Below, in pieces: positions 1 to 6,794 of a stretch of 6,970 nucleotides of DNA (the stretch's first letter is position 1; each line of letters begins with the position of its first letter). The position numbers were made by a program, and so were the translations under genes. Source of the DNA: Treponema sp. (GTDB taxonomy: Bacteria > Spirochaetota > Spirochaetia > Treponematales > Treponemataceae); contig JAEEKM010000177.1 in the NCBI GenBank assembly GCA_016282455.1, forward strand, positions 1-6,970. Direction: 5' to 3'. A model generated the notes under the pieces. That model was not told where the DNA came from. It ran no database searches and was given only the letters and a program-made list of their open reading frames with translations.

Positions 1-268
1 ATGTTATATGGAAGAGGTGCCCGTTAAGCCCCAGAAAACCAGGGTACTGATAAGTCTGGGCTGTATTTATATCCCAGAAGGTGTAGTGGGAGGGAAAGCG
101 GGTGTCTGCTGGAATTGTTGTTTTACTAAAAAATGGATCCCAGGTGTAATCCAGGCTGACTCCATAGTCAAAGACTGGTTCTTTTGTAATTTCATTTTCT
201 GAAAAAACTGCAGCACTGCATATAAGGCTTAAAAAAGCCATTATAAGAATTTTACTAAAACCTTTCAT
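1..268 (-). CDS. Exported protein of unknown function, N-terminal part (runs off left edge)
   Basis: An uninterrupted minus-strand frame of 89 codons starts at the ATG read from 268 to 266 and is still open at base 1, so only the N-terminus is present. It begins with a clear signal peptide: basic start (MKGFSK), hydrophobic core at about residues 7-22, and a probable signal peptidase I site after Ser23 (V-F-S before E-N). Cys17 lies in the core but has Ile at -1, which does not fit a lipobox, so a lipoprotein is unlikely. The mature part is rich in Tyr, Trp and Phe (for example DYTWDPFF and HYTFWDIN), as in outer-membrane or surface proteins, but I do not recognise the family. A GGAG ribosome-binding site (complement of 279-282) lies 10 bases upstream, and a good promoter lies further out. 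The mature protein should act in the periplasm or outer membrane. The frame is well supported; the function is unknown. Confidence 0.8.
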   Translation of the reverse strand, partial: MKGFSKILIMAFLSLICSAAVFSENEITKEPVFDYGVSLDYTWDPFFSKTTIPADTRFPSHYTFWDINTAQTYQYPGFLGLNGHLFHIT

Positions 269-304
269 ACTATAAATACTCCATTTATAAATGATTTGTT
301 TTTT

Positions 305-332
305 ATGTTAATGCAGCAATTTATTTTGTCAA
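305..332 (-). promoter_or_regulatory. Sigma-70-type promoter of the leftward exported-protein gene
   Basis: On the minus strand there is a perfect -35 box TTGACA (332-327), a 16-base spacer and a -10 box TAACAT (310-305; 4 of 6 matches, including the key first two bases and the last T). Transcription would begin near base 298, giving a leader of about 30 bases that contains the GGAG site. Placement and direction fit the exported-protein gene at 268-1. Prediction from consensus matching only. Confidence 0.6.
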
Positions 333-378
333 CGTAATTTACCCTAAACCGAAATCCGGAAACTATTATATATATAAC

Positions 379-407
379 TTGTCATATATTGAAAGAGTGA
401 TTATTAT
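379..407 (+). promoter_or_regulatory. Promoter P1 for gltX operon (upstream copy)
   Basis: TTGTCA (379-384), a 17-base spacer and TATTAT (402-407) each match the sigma-70 consensus at 5 of 6 positions. Transcription would start near 414 and give a leader of about 86 bases before gltX. An AT-rich stretch including a 12-base palindrome (366-377) lies just upstream. This is one of two overlapping candidates; which is used cannot be told from sequence. Confidence 0.55.
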
Positions 408-417
408 CTGTTATCAT
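389..417 (+). promoter_or_regulatory. Promoter P2 for gltX operon (overlapping copy, shifted 10 bases)
   Basis: TTGAAA (389-394), a 17-base spacer and TATCAT (412-417) also match consensus at 5 of 6 positions each. This candidate is displaced by exactly 10 bases (about one helical turn) from the first one, so the two would be read from the same DNA face and probably exclude each other. Start would be near 424, upstream of the leader hairpin. Confidence 0.4.
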
Positions 418-432
418 TTTACGATTTTATAG

Positions 433-468
433 CATGGGGTTGTCTAATGTTTTTCAGACTGCCACATG
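433..468 (+). promoter_or_regulatory. Hairpin in the gltX leader
   Basis: The two arms can pair as 433-436 with 465-468 (CATG/CATG), 438-440 with 461-463 (one G-U pair) and 442-445 with 456-459 (GTCT/AGAC). This gives 11 pairs interrupted by two single mismatches around a 10-base loop. An A-rich, not T-rich, stretch follows, so it is not an intrinsic terminator. It lies between the predicted transcription starts and the ribosome-binding site of gltX (AAGAGGA, 488-494), so it would be in the mRNA leader. A regulatory role is inference; no known riboswitch or T-box elements are seen. Confidence 0.35.
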
Positions 469-499
469 AAAAAGAAAATAATTTAATAAGAGGAAAAAA

Positions 500-2077
500 A
501 TGTCAGAAGAAGTTCGTGTCCGTTACGCTCCAAGTCCAACAGGAATGCAGCATATTGGTGGAGTTCGTACTGCACTTTTTAACTATCTGTTTGCCCGCAG
601 TCAGGGTGGAAAATTCATTCTCCGTCTGGAAGATACTGACCGCACCCGCTTTGATGAAAAATACGTTCAGAACCTTTACGACACCATGGCATGGCTTGGT
701 ATTGACTGGGATGAGGGCGGTTCAAAAGGCGGTGAATACGGACCTTATGTACAGAGCGAAAGATTTGAGCTTTACAAAAAATATGCACAGGAACTGGTAG
801 ATAAGGGCGAAGCCTATTATTGTTTCTGTGATGCAGAACGTCTGGAAAGAATCAGAAAGATTCAGACCGAAAACAAACTTCCCCCGGGATACGACAGAAA
901 CTGCCGTCATCTTACACCTGAAGAAGTTAAGGAAAACCTTGCCGCAGGAAAGCCCTATGTTATCCGCCTTAAGGTACCTCTCGAAGGTGAGACTCAGTTC
1001 CACGACCACCTGCTTGGGGATATTACCTGGAAGAACGAAGACATTTCTCCTGATCCAATTCTTTTAAAGAGTGACGGTTTCCCAACCTATCACCTTGCAA
1101 ACATTGTAGATGACCACATGATGAAGATTACTCACGTCATGCGTGCACAGGAATGGATTCCTTCAACTCCTCTTCACGTGCAGATGTACCGTTCCTTTGG
1201 CTGGCAGCACCCTGAGTTCTGTCACCTTCCCATGGTAAACGGTTCTGACGGAAAAAAACTCAGCAAGAGACACGGTTCAACAAGCCTTAATGAATTCCGT
1301 GCAAGAGGATATCTGCCCCAGGCAATCGTAAACTATGTGGCACTTCTCGGCTGTTCTTACGAAGAAGGTAAGGACATGTATACTATGGAAGAACTTGCCA
1401 GAAACTTTAAGCTTGACCACCTTAACAAAGCTCCTGCTGTTTTTGACTACAAAAAACTTGAGTGGTACAACGGCCAGTACATCCGTGCCATGAGTGACGA
1501 AGAACTTTACAAGTGGGTTCTTCCTTTCATCACCGGTACTGGAGATGCTGCCCTTGAAGTGAATACAGAAAATCCCCAGCCCATGCCAAACGTTGGCCCT
1601 GAGTTCAGCGGTGTAGCACTTGGCGAAGACGGAGAACCTTACTGTGTTGACAAGAGCATGAACATGACAAGTGCAGATGTAAAGAAAGCCCTCATGAACC
1701 TCATGCCTCTCATTAAAGAAAGACTTAAGTTCCTGAGTGATGCCGCAGAAATGGTTCACTTCCTCTTTACAGAACCTGCAGTTCCTGCAAAAGAAAACAT
1801 TGTTCCCAAAAAACTCGACGAAGCCAAAACAAAGGAAGTGCTTGAAAAAGCAAAATCCTTTGTTGCCGTCGTTTTTGAAAAGGGACACGATGAAGCCGAA
1901 GCCTTTGCAAAAGCAACTGCAGAAGAAATGGGAATTAAACTCGGTGACTTTATGATGCCTGTCCGCATGGCAGTTACAGGAAGCCGCGTTTCTCCTCCGC
2001 TTATCGGTTCAATTCAGATTCTCGGAAAAGAAGAGAGTCTTTCACGCATTGAGCGCACGCTTTCTGCATTTAACTAA
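500..2077 (+). CDS. gltX: Glutamyl-tRNA synthetase
   Basis: Cytoplasmic class I aminoacyl-tRNA synthetase that uses ATP to attach glutamate to tRNA(Glu). The 525 residues carry every family hallmark. The N-terminal ATP site is PSPTGMQHIGG (HIGH-type motif at residues 18-21). A zinc-type site follows with Cys108, Cys110, Cys135 and His137, laid out as in E. coli GluRS. The KMSKS-type loop is KKLSKRHG at about 252-259, and the C-terminal anticodon-binding half includes AVTGSRVSPP near the end. The usual bacterial length is about 470-490; the excess lies mostly at about residues 346-391, an acidic, proline- and glycine-containing segment without counterpart in the E. coli enzyme as I recall it. 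The start is set by AAGAGGA five bases upstream and by the family N-terminus. It ends in a double stop (TAA TAG). Whether it also charges tRNA(Gln) for the transamidation route cannot be read here. It leads a tightly packed plus-strand gene set with a 32-base gap to the next gene. Confidence 0.97.
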   Translation: MSEEVRVRYAPSPTGMQHIGGVRTALFNYLFARSQGGKFILRLEDTDRTRFDEKYVQNLYDTMAWLGIDWDEGGSKGGEYGPYVQSERFELYKKYAQELVDKGEAYYCFCDAERLERIRKIQTENKLPPGYDRNCRHLTPEEVKENLAAGKPYVIRLKVPLEGETQFHDHLLGDITWKNEDISPDPILLKSDGFPTYHLANIVDDHMMKITHVMRAQEWIPSTPLHVQMYRSFGWQHPEFCHLPMVNGSDGKKLSKRHGSTSLNEFRARGYLPQAIVNYVALLGCSYEEGKDMYTMEELARNFKLDHLNKAPAVFDYKKLEWYNGQYIRAMSDEELYKWVLPFITGTGDAALEVNTENPQPMPNVGPEFSGVALGEDGEPYCVDKSMNMTSADVKKALMNLMPLIKERLKFLSDAAEMVHFLFTEPAVPAKENIVPKKLDEAKTKEVLEKAKSFVAVVFEKGHDEAEAFAKATAEEMGIKLGDFMMPVRMAVTGSRVSPPLIGSIQILGKEESLSRIERTLSAFN

Positions 2078-2080
2078 TAG

Positions 2081-2092
2081 TGCTCTAGAGCA
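2081..2092. repeat. 12-base perfect palindrome between gltX and the GH3-family gene
   Basis: TGCTCTAGAGCA is its own reverse complement and begins directly after the double stop of gltX. As RNA it could form only a four-pair stem with a CTAG loop, and no T-run follows, so it is not a terminator. It could be a protein-binding site or chance. The palindrome is certain; a role is not. Confidence 0.4.
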
Positions 2093-2109
2093 TACCTCAT
2101 AAGGAATGA

Positions 2110-3813
2110 ATGATGAAAAAAGAAAAGAATGTTGACTTAATTAACTTTGCTTTGGGATGGGTCGGAAGAAAACAGCTTAAGATTCTTAACAAAGCAAGCA
2201 AAAACTGCTGCAAAGAAGAAGAGAAAACCCTCAGGGGAATTCTCACTTACGCAAAGGATACGGAGTGGGGTAAAGCCCATAATTTTGAGGAGATTCTTGC
2301 CGCACCCTCTTACGAAGAACTGCTTGCCCGCTGGCAGAAAAACATTCCCGTTCAGGATTATGAAGACCTGCGTCCTTACATTGACCGTCATAAGAACGGA
2401 GAAGAAAATCTTCTCTTCCCCGGTAAACCCATGATGTATGCTACCACCAGCGGAACAACAAAAGCTCCCAAGTGGATTCCTATTACAGAAACCTATTACA
2501 CAAATGTTTATTCCAAAATGACCAAGCTCTGGCTCTACACTTTCATGATGCACCGCCCCAAGGTTTTCTTTGGAAAGTGTGTGTCTATCGTTGGAAAAGT
2601 AGTTGAGGGCTATGCTCCAGACGGAACAATCTGTGGTTCTGTTTCAGGTGTTACCCAGAGAGACTGCCCTGAGTTTATCAAGAGTCTTTATTCAGCACCC
2701 GCAGACATCTTCCACATTGCAGACTACCGCTCAAGAAACTATGCCCTTATGCGCACAGGAATTGAACAGAACGTTACTTCTTTCATAACTGCAAATCCTT
2801 CCACCGTAATTGAGCTTCAGAAAACTGTTGATGACAACTATGACGAAATGGTAAAGGATATTGAAAAGGGAACTTTAAGCGACAAGTTTGACATTGCACC
2901 GGAGATTCGTGCAGCCCTTGCCCACCTTTACAAACCCAATCCCAAACGTGCTGCAGAACTTAAGGCCATGAAAGAAAAATTCGGCCGTGTTCTTCCAAAG
3001 CACTACTGGCCTGACTTTCAGTTCCTTACCACCTGGAGATGCGGAAACACCCACGTTTACACAGAAAAAATCACTGACTACTTCCCTGAGCAGACCCTGC
3101 ACCAGGAGTTTGGATATTTTGCAAGTGAATGCCGCTCTGGTCTTGTAATGAACGGAGACTGTGACACAGTACCTTTCCCCCATGCCCATTACTTTGAGTT
3201 TACCAGTGCAGATGACATGGATAATCCCAACCCCAGGTTCTACCAGCTGCATGAACTTGAGGTAGGAAAACGCTATCTCATTTACATCACCACTTATGCA
3301 GGACTTTACCGCTACAACATGAATGACATGATTGAGGTAACCGGGCACTACGGCACAATCCCAACCTTCCAGTTCATTCAGAAAGTAAACGGCATTATCA
3401 GCATGACCGGTGAAAAAGTTCATGAAAGACAGTTTATGCAGGCAGTTCAGGAAGCAGAACGTGAAACCCACTTAAAGACAAGATTTTATGTAGGTTTTGC
3501 AGATGTGGAAAACAGCCTTTACCACTTCTATTTTGATTTTATGGACGAAAATGTAACCCAGGGCCTTGCAGATAATTTTACTAATGTAGTTGACCAGAAA
3601 CTCAAGGCAATCAACGTAGAGTATGAGGCAAAAAGAGACAGTTTCCGCGTAAAAGATCCTGTTTCGCATATTCTTGTTACAGATGCCTTTGAAGGTTACA
3701 AAATTGAAGCCCTTAAACAGGGATTAGGCAGAGACGGTCAGTTTAAACTGAATCTTCTTATGCAGGATGAAAAACGTCATGCCATCTTCAAAAAGCTGGT
3801 AAAACAGAACTAA
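2110..3813 (+). CDS. GH3-family acyl-adenylating enzyme (putative acid-amido synthetase)
   Basis: The 567-residue protein belongs to the GH3 branch of the ANL (firefly luciferase-like) superfamily, named after plant enzymes that adenylate a carboxylic acid and join it to an amino acid. Visible motifs are the phosphate-binding loop ATTSGTTKAPKWIPIT (about residues 111-126), the GYFASE block (335-340, matching the plant YxSSE motif), the nucleotide-binding YRYNMND block (400-406, keeping Asp406), SMTGEKVHE in the C-terminal domain (431-439), and a late conserved-type lysine in GQFKLN (Lys546). Length fits the family (about 500-600). There is no signal peptide, so it should be cytoplasmic. The ribosome-binding site AAGGA (2101-2105) is four bases from this ATG and seven from the next in-frame ATG at 2113, which is better spaced and may be the true start. 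Plant-hormone substrates are not implied, and the bacterial substrates are largely unknown. The following export genes suggest that it activates a building block of an exported product; this is inference. Confidence 0.88.
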   Translation: MMKKEKNVDLINFALGWVGRKQLKILNKASKNCCKEEEKTLRGILTYAKDTEWGKAHNFEEILAAPSYEELLARWQKNIPVQDYEDLRPYIDRHKNGEENLLFPGKPMMYATTSGTTKAPKWIPITETYYTNVYSKMTKLWLYTFMMHRPKVFFGKCVSIVGKVVEGYAPDGTICGSVSGVTQRDCPEFIKSLYSAPADIFHIADYRSRNYALMRTGIEQNVTSFITANPSTVIELQKTVDDNYDEMVKDIEKGTLSDKFDIAPEIRAALAHLYKPNPKRAAELKAMKEKFGRVLPKHYWPDFQFLTTWRCGNTHVYTEKITDYFPEQTLHQEFGYFASECRSGLVMNGDCDTVPFPHAHYFEFTSADDMDNPNPRFYQLHELEVGKRYLIYITTYAGLYRYNMNDMIEVTGHYGTIPTFQFIQKVNGIISMTGEKVHERQFMQAVQEAERETHLKTRFYVGFADVENSLYHFYFDFMDENVTQGLADNFTNVVDQKLKAINVEYEAKRDSFRVKDPVSHILVTDAFEGYKIEALKQGLGRDGQFKLNLLMQDEKRHAIFKKLVKQN

Positions 3814-3829
3814 AGTTCAGGAGGCTCCA

Positions 3830-4459
3830 ATGCATTCTTTAAAACACACTGTCCGCAAAACTTTTCTTTCCATGCTTCTGATTCTTTCTTCAGGCATGCT
3901 CTTTGCAGAAGACATGGACATCAGTAAGATTTGCACTCTGCTTTCATCTCACGGAGTGACCGAAGGTAACTTTGTGCAGAAAAAACGTGCTTTTAATGCA
4001 AAAAGAGCCCTCACTTCCAGAGGTACCTTTTTCCTTTCCCATGACAGAATTTATTTACAGACCAAAAAACCTGTAGAAACTGCCATGGGAGTTACAGAAA
4101 CTTCCATCATCACAATTACTGCAGACGGAAACCGTACCTATATTGACAACAGTCAGAATGCACTTTTCCGCGGCATGGCAAAAATTATTGTAGACATGCT
4201 TAACGGAGACAGAACTTCTCTTGACCAGCAGTTTAATTATGAAATAACCGGCACCGAGTCTGAATGGAACATTTTTCTTACTCCAAAGGATGCAACTTTT
4301 TCTTCCGTAATAGCAGGTATTACCTTAGGCGGTGGAAGTGACCTTAATCATCTTGAAATGAAAACAACAAACGGTTCCAGTGTTTCCTATGATTTTTCTG
4401 ACCTCAGCTATAAGGAGCAGTTAACTGATGGACAAAAAAAACTTTTTGCTTCGAAATAA
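3830..4459 (+). CDS. LolA-like periplasmic carrier protein
   Basis: A 209-residue exported protein. It has a signal peptide with a basic start (MHSLKHTVRK), a hydrophobic core at about 12-25 and a likely cleavage site after Ala26 (L-F-A before E-D). No lipobox is present, so a soluble periplasmic protein is expected. The mature part resembles the LolA/COG2834 fold: GNFVQKK (46-52), SRGTFFLS (63-70), then IYLQTKKPVET with alternating beta-strand patterns, as in the family's 'F.Q.K....L.S.G.f.f' region. Genuine LolA ferries lipoproteins between membranes. Homologues paired with MMPL exporters in polyene pigment clusters are thought to carry the exported lipid-like product. The pairing here favours that second role, but this is inference. 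A strong AGGAGG (3819-3824) five bases before the ATG fixes the start, and the gene lies 16 bases after the GH3-family gene. Its last 32 bases overlap the exporter gene. The family call rests on N-terminal motifs and context; the C-terminal half is less diagnostic. Confidence 0.75.
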   Translation: MHSLKHTVRKTFLSMLLILSSGMLFAEDMDISKICTLLSSHGVTEGNFVQKKRAFNAKRALTSRGTFFLSHDRIYLQTKKPVETAMGVTETSIITITADGNRTYIDNSQNALFRGMAKIIVDMLNGDRTSLDQQFNYEITGTESEWNIFLTPKDATFSSVIAGITLGGGSDLNHLEMKTTNGSSVSYDFSDLSYKEQLTDGQKKLFASK

Positions 4460-6785
4460 AATTCTTGTCCCTTTCTGGGTTATTTTTCATTCCCTCATTC
4501 TTCTTGCATTTATAATCCGTCTTTTTGCAGGCGGCGGCTTAAAAATCGATTCAGACCTTTTTAACATGCTGCCTTCTTCCACACTGGGGCCTGCAATGGG
4601 AGCGGCTGACCAGAAACTTTCCAGCAGTACCGCCAAAAGTGTTTTCATACTTGTAGGGCATGAAGATTTTGCCAAAGCAAAAGAAACTGCAGATACCGTT
4701 TACCAGGCACTTTTAAAAAACGAAAACTTTGATTCCCTTTCCCTTTATTCAGGAAGTGCCGCTCTTTTAGAACTTGAAGAAAGCCTTCATCCTTACCGCT
4801 CGGTTTTGCTTGATGACAAAACAATTGAGTCCCTTTCTACAGAGGAGGGGGCCCGTCTTTTTGCAGACACCGCCCTTGCCAGAGCCTACGGTTCTTTTAC
4901 AATAAGTTCCCTTTCTTATCTTGATGAAGACCCCTTCCTTTTAGATGAACACAATATAAGAAATACTCTTCTTGCCATACAGGATGCCTCTACCGCTATG
5001 GGACCAAAAGACGGAGTGCTTGCTTCCCAGGTAGACGGAAAATGGTATGTGATGATCCGCGGAACTTTAAGTGACGGAGGAGCCGCCATAGGTTCAAAGA
5101 AAAACGGTATTGCCGCAATCTATGATGTATGCACTCCCTTGGAAAAAGACGGGGTTCGCTTTGTTTACAACGGAACTGCCTTTCACAGCCACAAAAGTTC
5201 CAATTCAGCCTTAAGCGAAATTGCCCTCATAAGCACAATCTCTCTGAGCGTAGTGGTTATTATGCTCATTTTAGTTTTCAGAAGTGCAGTCCCACTTCTT
5301 TCATCTCTTGCTTCCATTCTTGTTTCAGTAGTAGCCGCATTCTCTGCAACAAACCTTGTCTTCGGACAGATTCACATACTCACACTTGTTCTGGGAACTT
5401 CCCTCATCGGAAGCTGCATTGACTACAGCCTTCATTATTTTGTTAACTGGAAAGCCCACACGGTTTTAAAAACTCCCGCAGAAATCCGCTCGCATTTATT
5501 TAAGGGACTTTTACTTTCTCTGGTTTCAACGGAAGTCTGCTATCTGCTATTGGTATTTGCCCCCTTCAGTTTGTTAAAACAAATGGGTGTTTTCTCCTTT
5601 GTGGGAATTTTAAGTTCTTTCCTTTCAGTAGTATGCATTTATCCCTTGCTGCCTTTACCTGCTCCTGAAGAAAGAAAACTTCCCTTTATTCAGAAATTTA
5701 ATCCCCCTCACTTAAGCGGAAAAAAACATACAGGGCTTTATTTAACCCTTTCCCTGATTGCAGTTTTTTCTGTCATTATCGCCGTCAACTACAAAAAGCT
5801 TGGCATAGAAAATGACATGTACAAACTTTATGTAATGGAGGGCCGTCTTAAAGAAGATTCTTCACTTGCCGCTTCCATTACAGGCTATGCTCCCAAGGGC
5901 TGGTTTATTGTAAGGGGAGATTCCGTAGAAGAACTGCTTGAACACGAAGAATACATCTGTAAAAAACTCGACGGCATTCAGGACAGGGGTTATCTTGCCA
6001 CAAGTAATTTTGTACCATCTTTGAAAAAACAGGAACGTTCTGTTAATGCTGTAAAGGCTCTTCTACCCAAAGCCAGTGAACAGCTTGAACTTTTAGGTTT
6101 TGAAGAAGATGAAATAGAAGCCTCGCTTTCTGCAATTGAAGAGTCTCTTTCAGAAAGGGTCTATCCTGATTCAAAGTTACCCGACCAGGTTTCTTCTGTG
6201 GTAAACATGCTCTATCTTGGCAAAGTGGAAGACGGTTACTATTCCATTGTTCTTCCCGTAACTGTTGTTGATGAAAATGCCTACACTCAGATTGCAGACG
6301 AAAGCGGTTTTGCCTATTATGAAAACAAAATGAAAGACTTAGGCAAGGGACTTGATGACCTTACCGTTCAGGTAATTGTTATTTTCCTTATTGCCTATAT
6401 TGTGATTCTTGTCATTCTAAAATTCTTCTACAGCTGGAAACAGGTCTTAAAAGTTGCTTCCGTTCCCCTTGTCAGCGTACTACTCATTCTTGCAGTCTTT
6501 ATGCTCATTGGTCAGAAGATAGAATTTTTCAGTCTTACAGGCCTCATACTTGTTTTTGGACTCGGATTGGATTACGTTATATATATGATAGAAAACATGA
6601 GGCGCAGCGAAGTAGAAGCGGGCAGTCAGCTTAAAAAACTTGAGCCCTTTGCAATTCTTTTAAGTTTTATTACCACTGCAGTTTCTTTTGGCACTCTTGC
6701 ACTGAGTACTTTTGTTCCGGTCCATACCATAGGTCTTACAATTTTCCTGGGACTTATTGCTGCCTTTGTCTGCACTTTGTTTTAG
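4428..6785 (+). CDS. MMPL/RND-type exporter (COG4258-like)
   Basis: A 785-residue inner-membrane protein with the internally duplicated RND/MMPL plan. Each half has one membrane helix, a large periplasmic domain and five more helices. Helices are at about 11-34, 263-285, 288-312, 315-338, 357-380, 385-410, then 435-454, 644-666, 674-694, 699-720, 740-760 and 763-785; periplasmic domains span about 35-262 and 455-643. The duplication shows in IDSDLFNMLP (40-49) against IENDMYKLYV (460-469), each just after the first helix of its half. Both halves keep an Asp-Tyr pair (Asp332-Tyr333 in IGSCIDYSLHY; Asp715-Tyr716 in GLGLDYVIYM), corresponding to the proton-relay pairs of MmpL3-type transporters, so proton-driven export is likely. 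N-terminal 'DLFNMLP' resembles COG4258 predicted exporters of aryl-polyene/xanthomonadin clusters. AAGGAG (4412-4417) lies ten bases before the ATG, inside the LolA-like gene, suggesting translational coupling. The protein ends inside the last helix with no cytoplasmic tail. Substrate unknown. Confidence 0.88.
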   Translation: MDKKNFLLRNKILVPFWVIFHSLILLAFIIRLFAGGGLKIDSDLFNMLPSSTLGPAMGAADQKLSSSTAKSVFILVGHEDFAKAKETADTVYQALLKNENFDSLSLYSGSAALLELEESLHPYRSVLLDDKTIESLSTEEGARLFADTALARAYGSFTISSLSYLDEDPFLLDEHNIRNTLLAIQDASTAMGPKDGVLASQVDGKWYVMIRGTLSDGGAAIGSKKNGIAAIYDVCTPLEKDGVRFVYNGTAFHSHKSSNSALSEIALISTISLSVVVIMLILVFRSAVPLLSSLASILVSVVAAFSATNLVFGQIHILTLVLGTSLIGSCIDYSLHYFVNWKAHTVLKTPAEIRSHLFKGLLLSLVSTEVCYLLLVFAPFSLLKQMGVFSFVGILSSFLSVVCIYPLLPLPAPEERKLPFIQKFNPPHLSGKKHTGLYLTLSLIAVFSVIIAVNYKKLGIENDMYKLYVMEGRLKEDSSLAASITGYAPKGWFIVRGDSVEELLEHEEYICKKLDGIQDRGYLATSNFVPSLKKQERSVNAVKALLPKASEQLELLGFEEDEIEASLSAIEESLSERVYPDSKLPDQVSSVVNMLYLGKVEDGYYSIVLPVTVVDENAYTQIADESGFAYYENKMKDLGKGLDDLTVQVIVIFLIAYIVILVILKFFYSWKQVLKVASVPLVSVLLILAVFMLIGQKIEFFSLTGLILVFGLGLDYVIYMIENMRRSEVEAGSQLKKLEPFAILLSFITTAVSFGTLALSTFVPVHTIGLTIFLGLIAAFVCTLF

Positions 6786-6794
6786 GGGTTGCCT

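Noticed and set aside
8..202. Plus-strand open frame of 64 codons
   Set aside because: It is the antisense of the exported-protein gene, has no convincing ribosome-binding site and its translation resembles no protein family.
433..468. Leader hairpin as a T-box, riboswitch or attenuator
   Set aside because: No T-box sequence, no known riboswitch core and no T-run after the stem; the leader is also too short for a T-box.
447..800. Plus-strand open frame of 117 codons overlapping the start of gltX
   Set aside because: Its ATG lies in the loop of the leader hairpin with no ribosome-binding site, and most of it is an alternate-frame reading of gltX.
1277..1888. Minus-strand open frame of 203 codons inside gltX
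   Set aside because: Rich in Phe, Cys and His, as antisense readings of Lys/Glu/Ala-coding DNA are; no ribosome-binding site and no recognisable domain.
2081..2092. Palindrome as a transcription terminator for gltX
   Set aside because: The RNA stem would be only four pairs and no T-run follows, so intrinsic termination is not supported.
2875..3471. Minus-strand open frame of 198 codons inside the GH3-family gene
   Set aside because: Antisense shadow of a gene with strong family motifs; composition is atypical and no start signal is seen.
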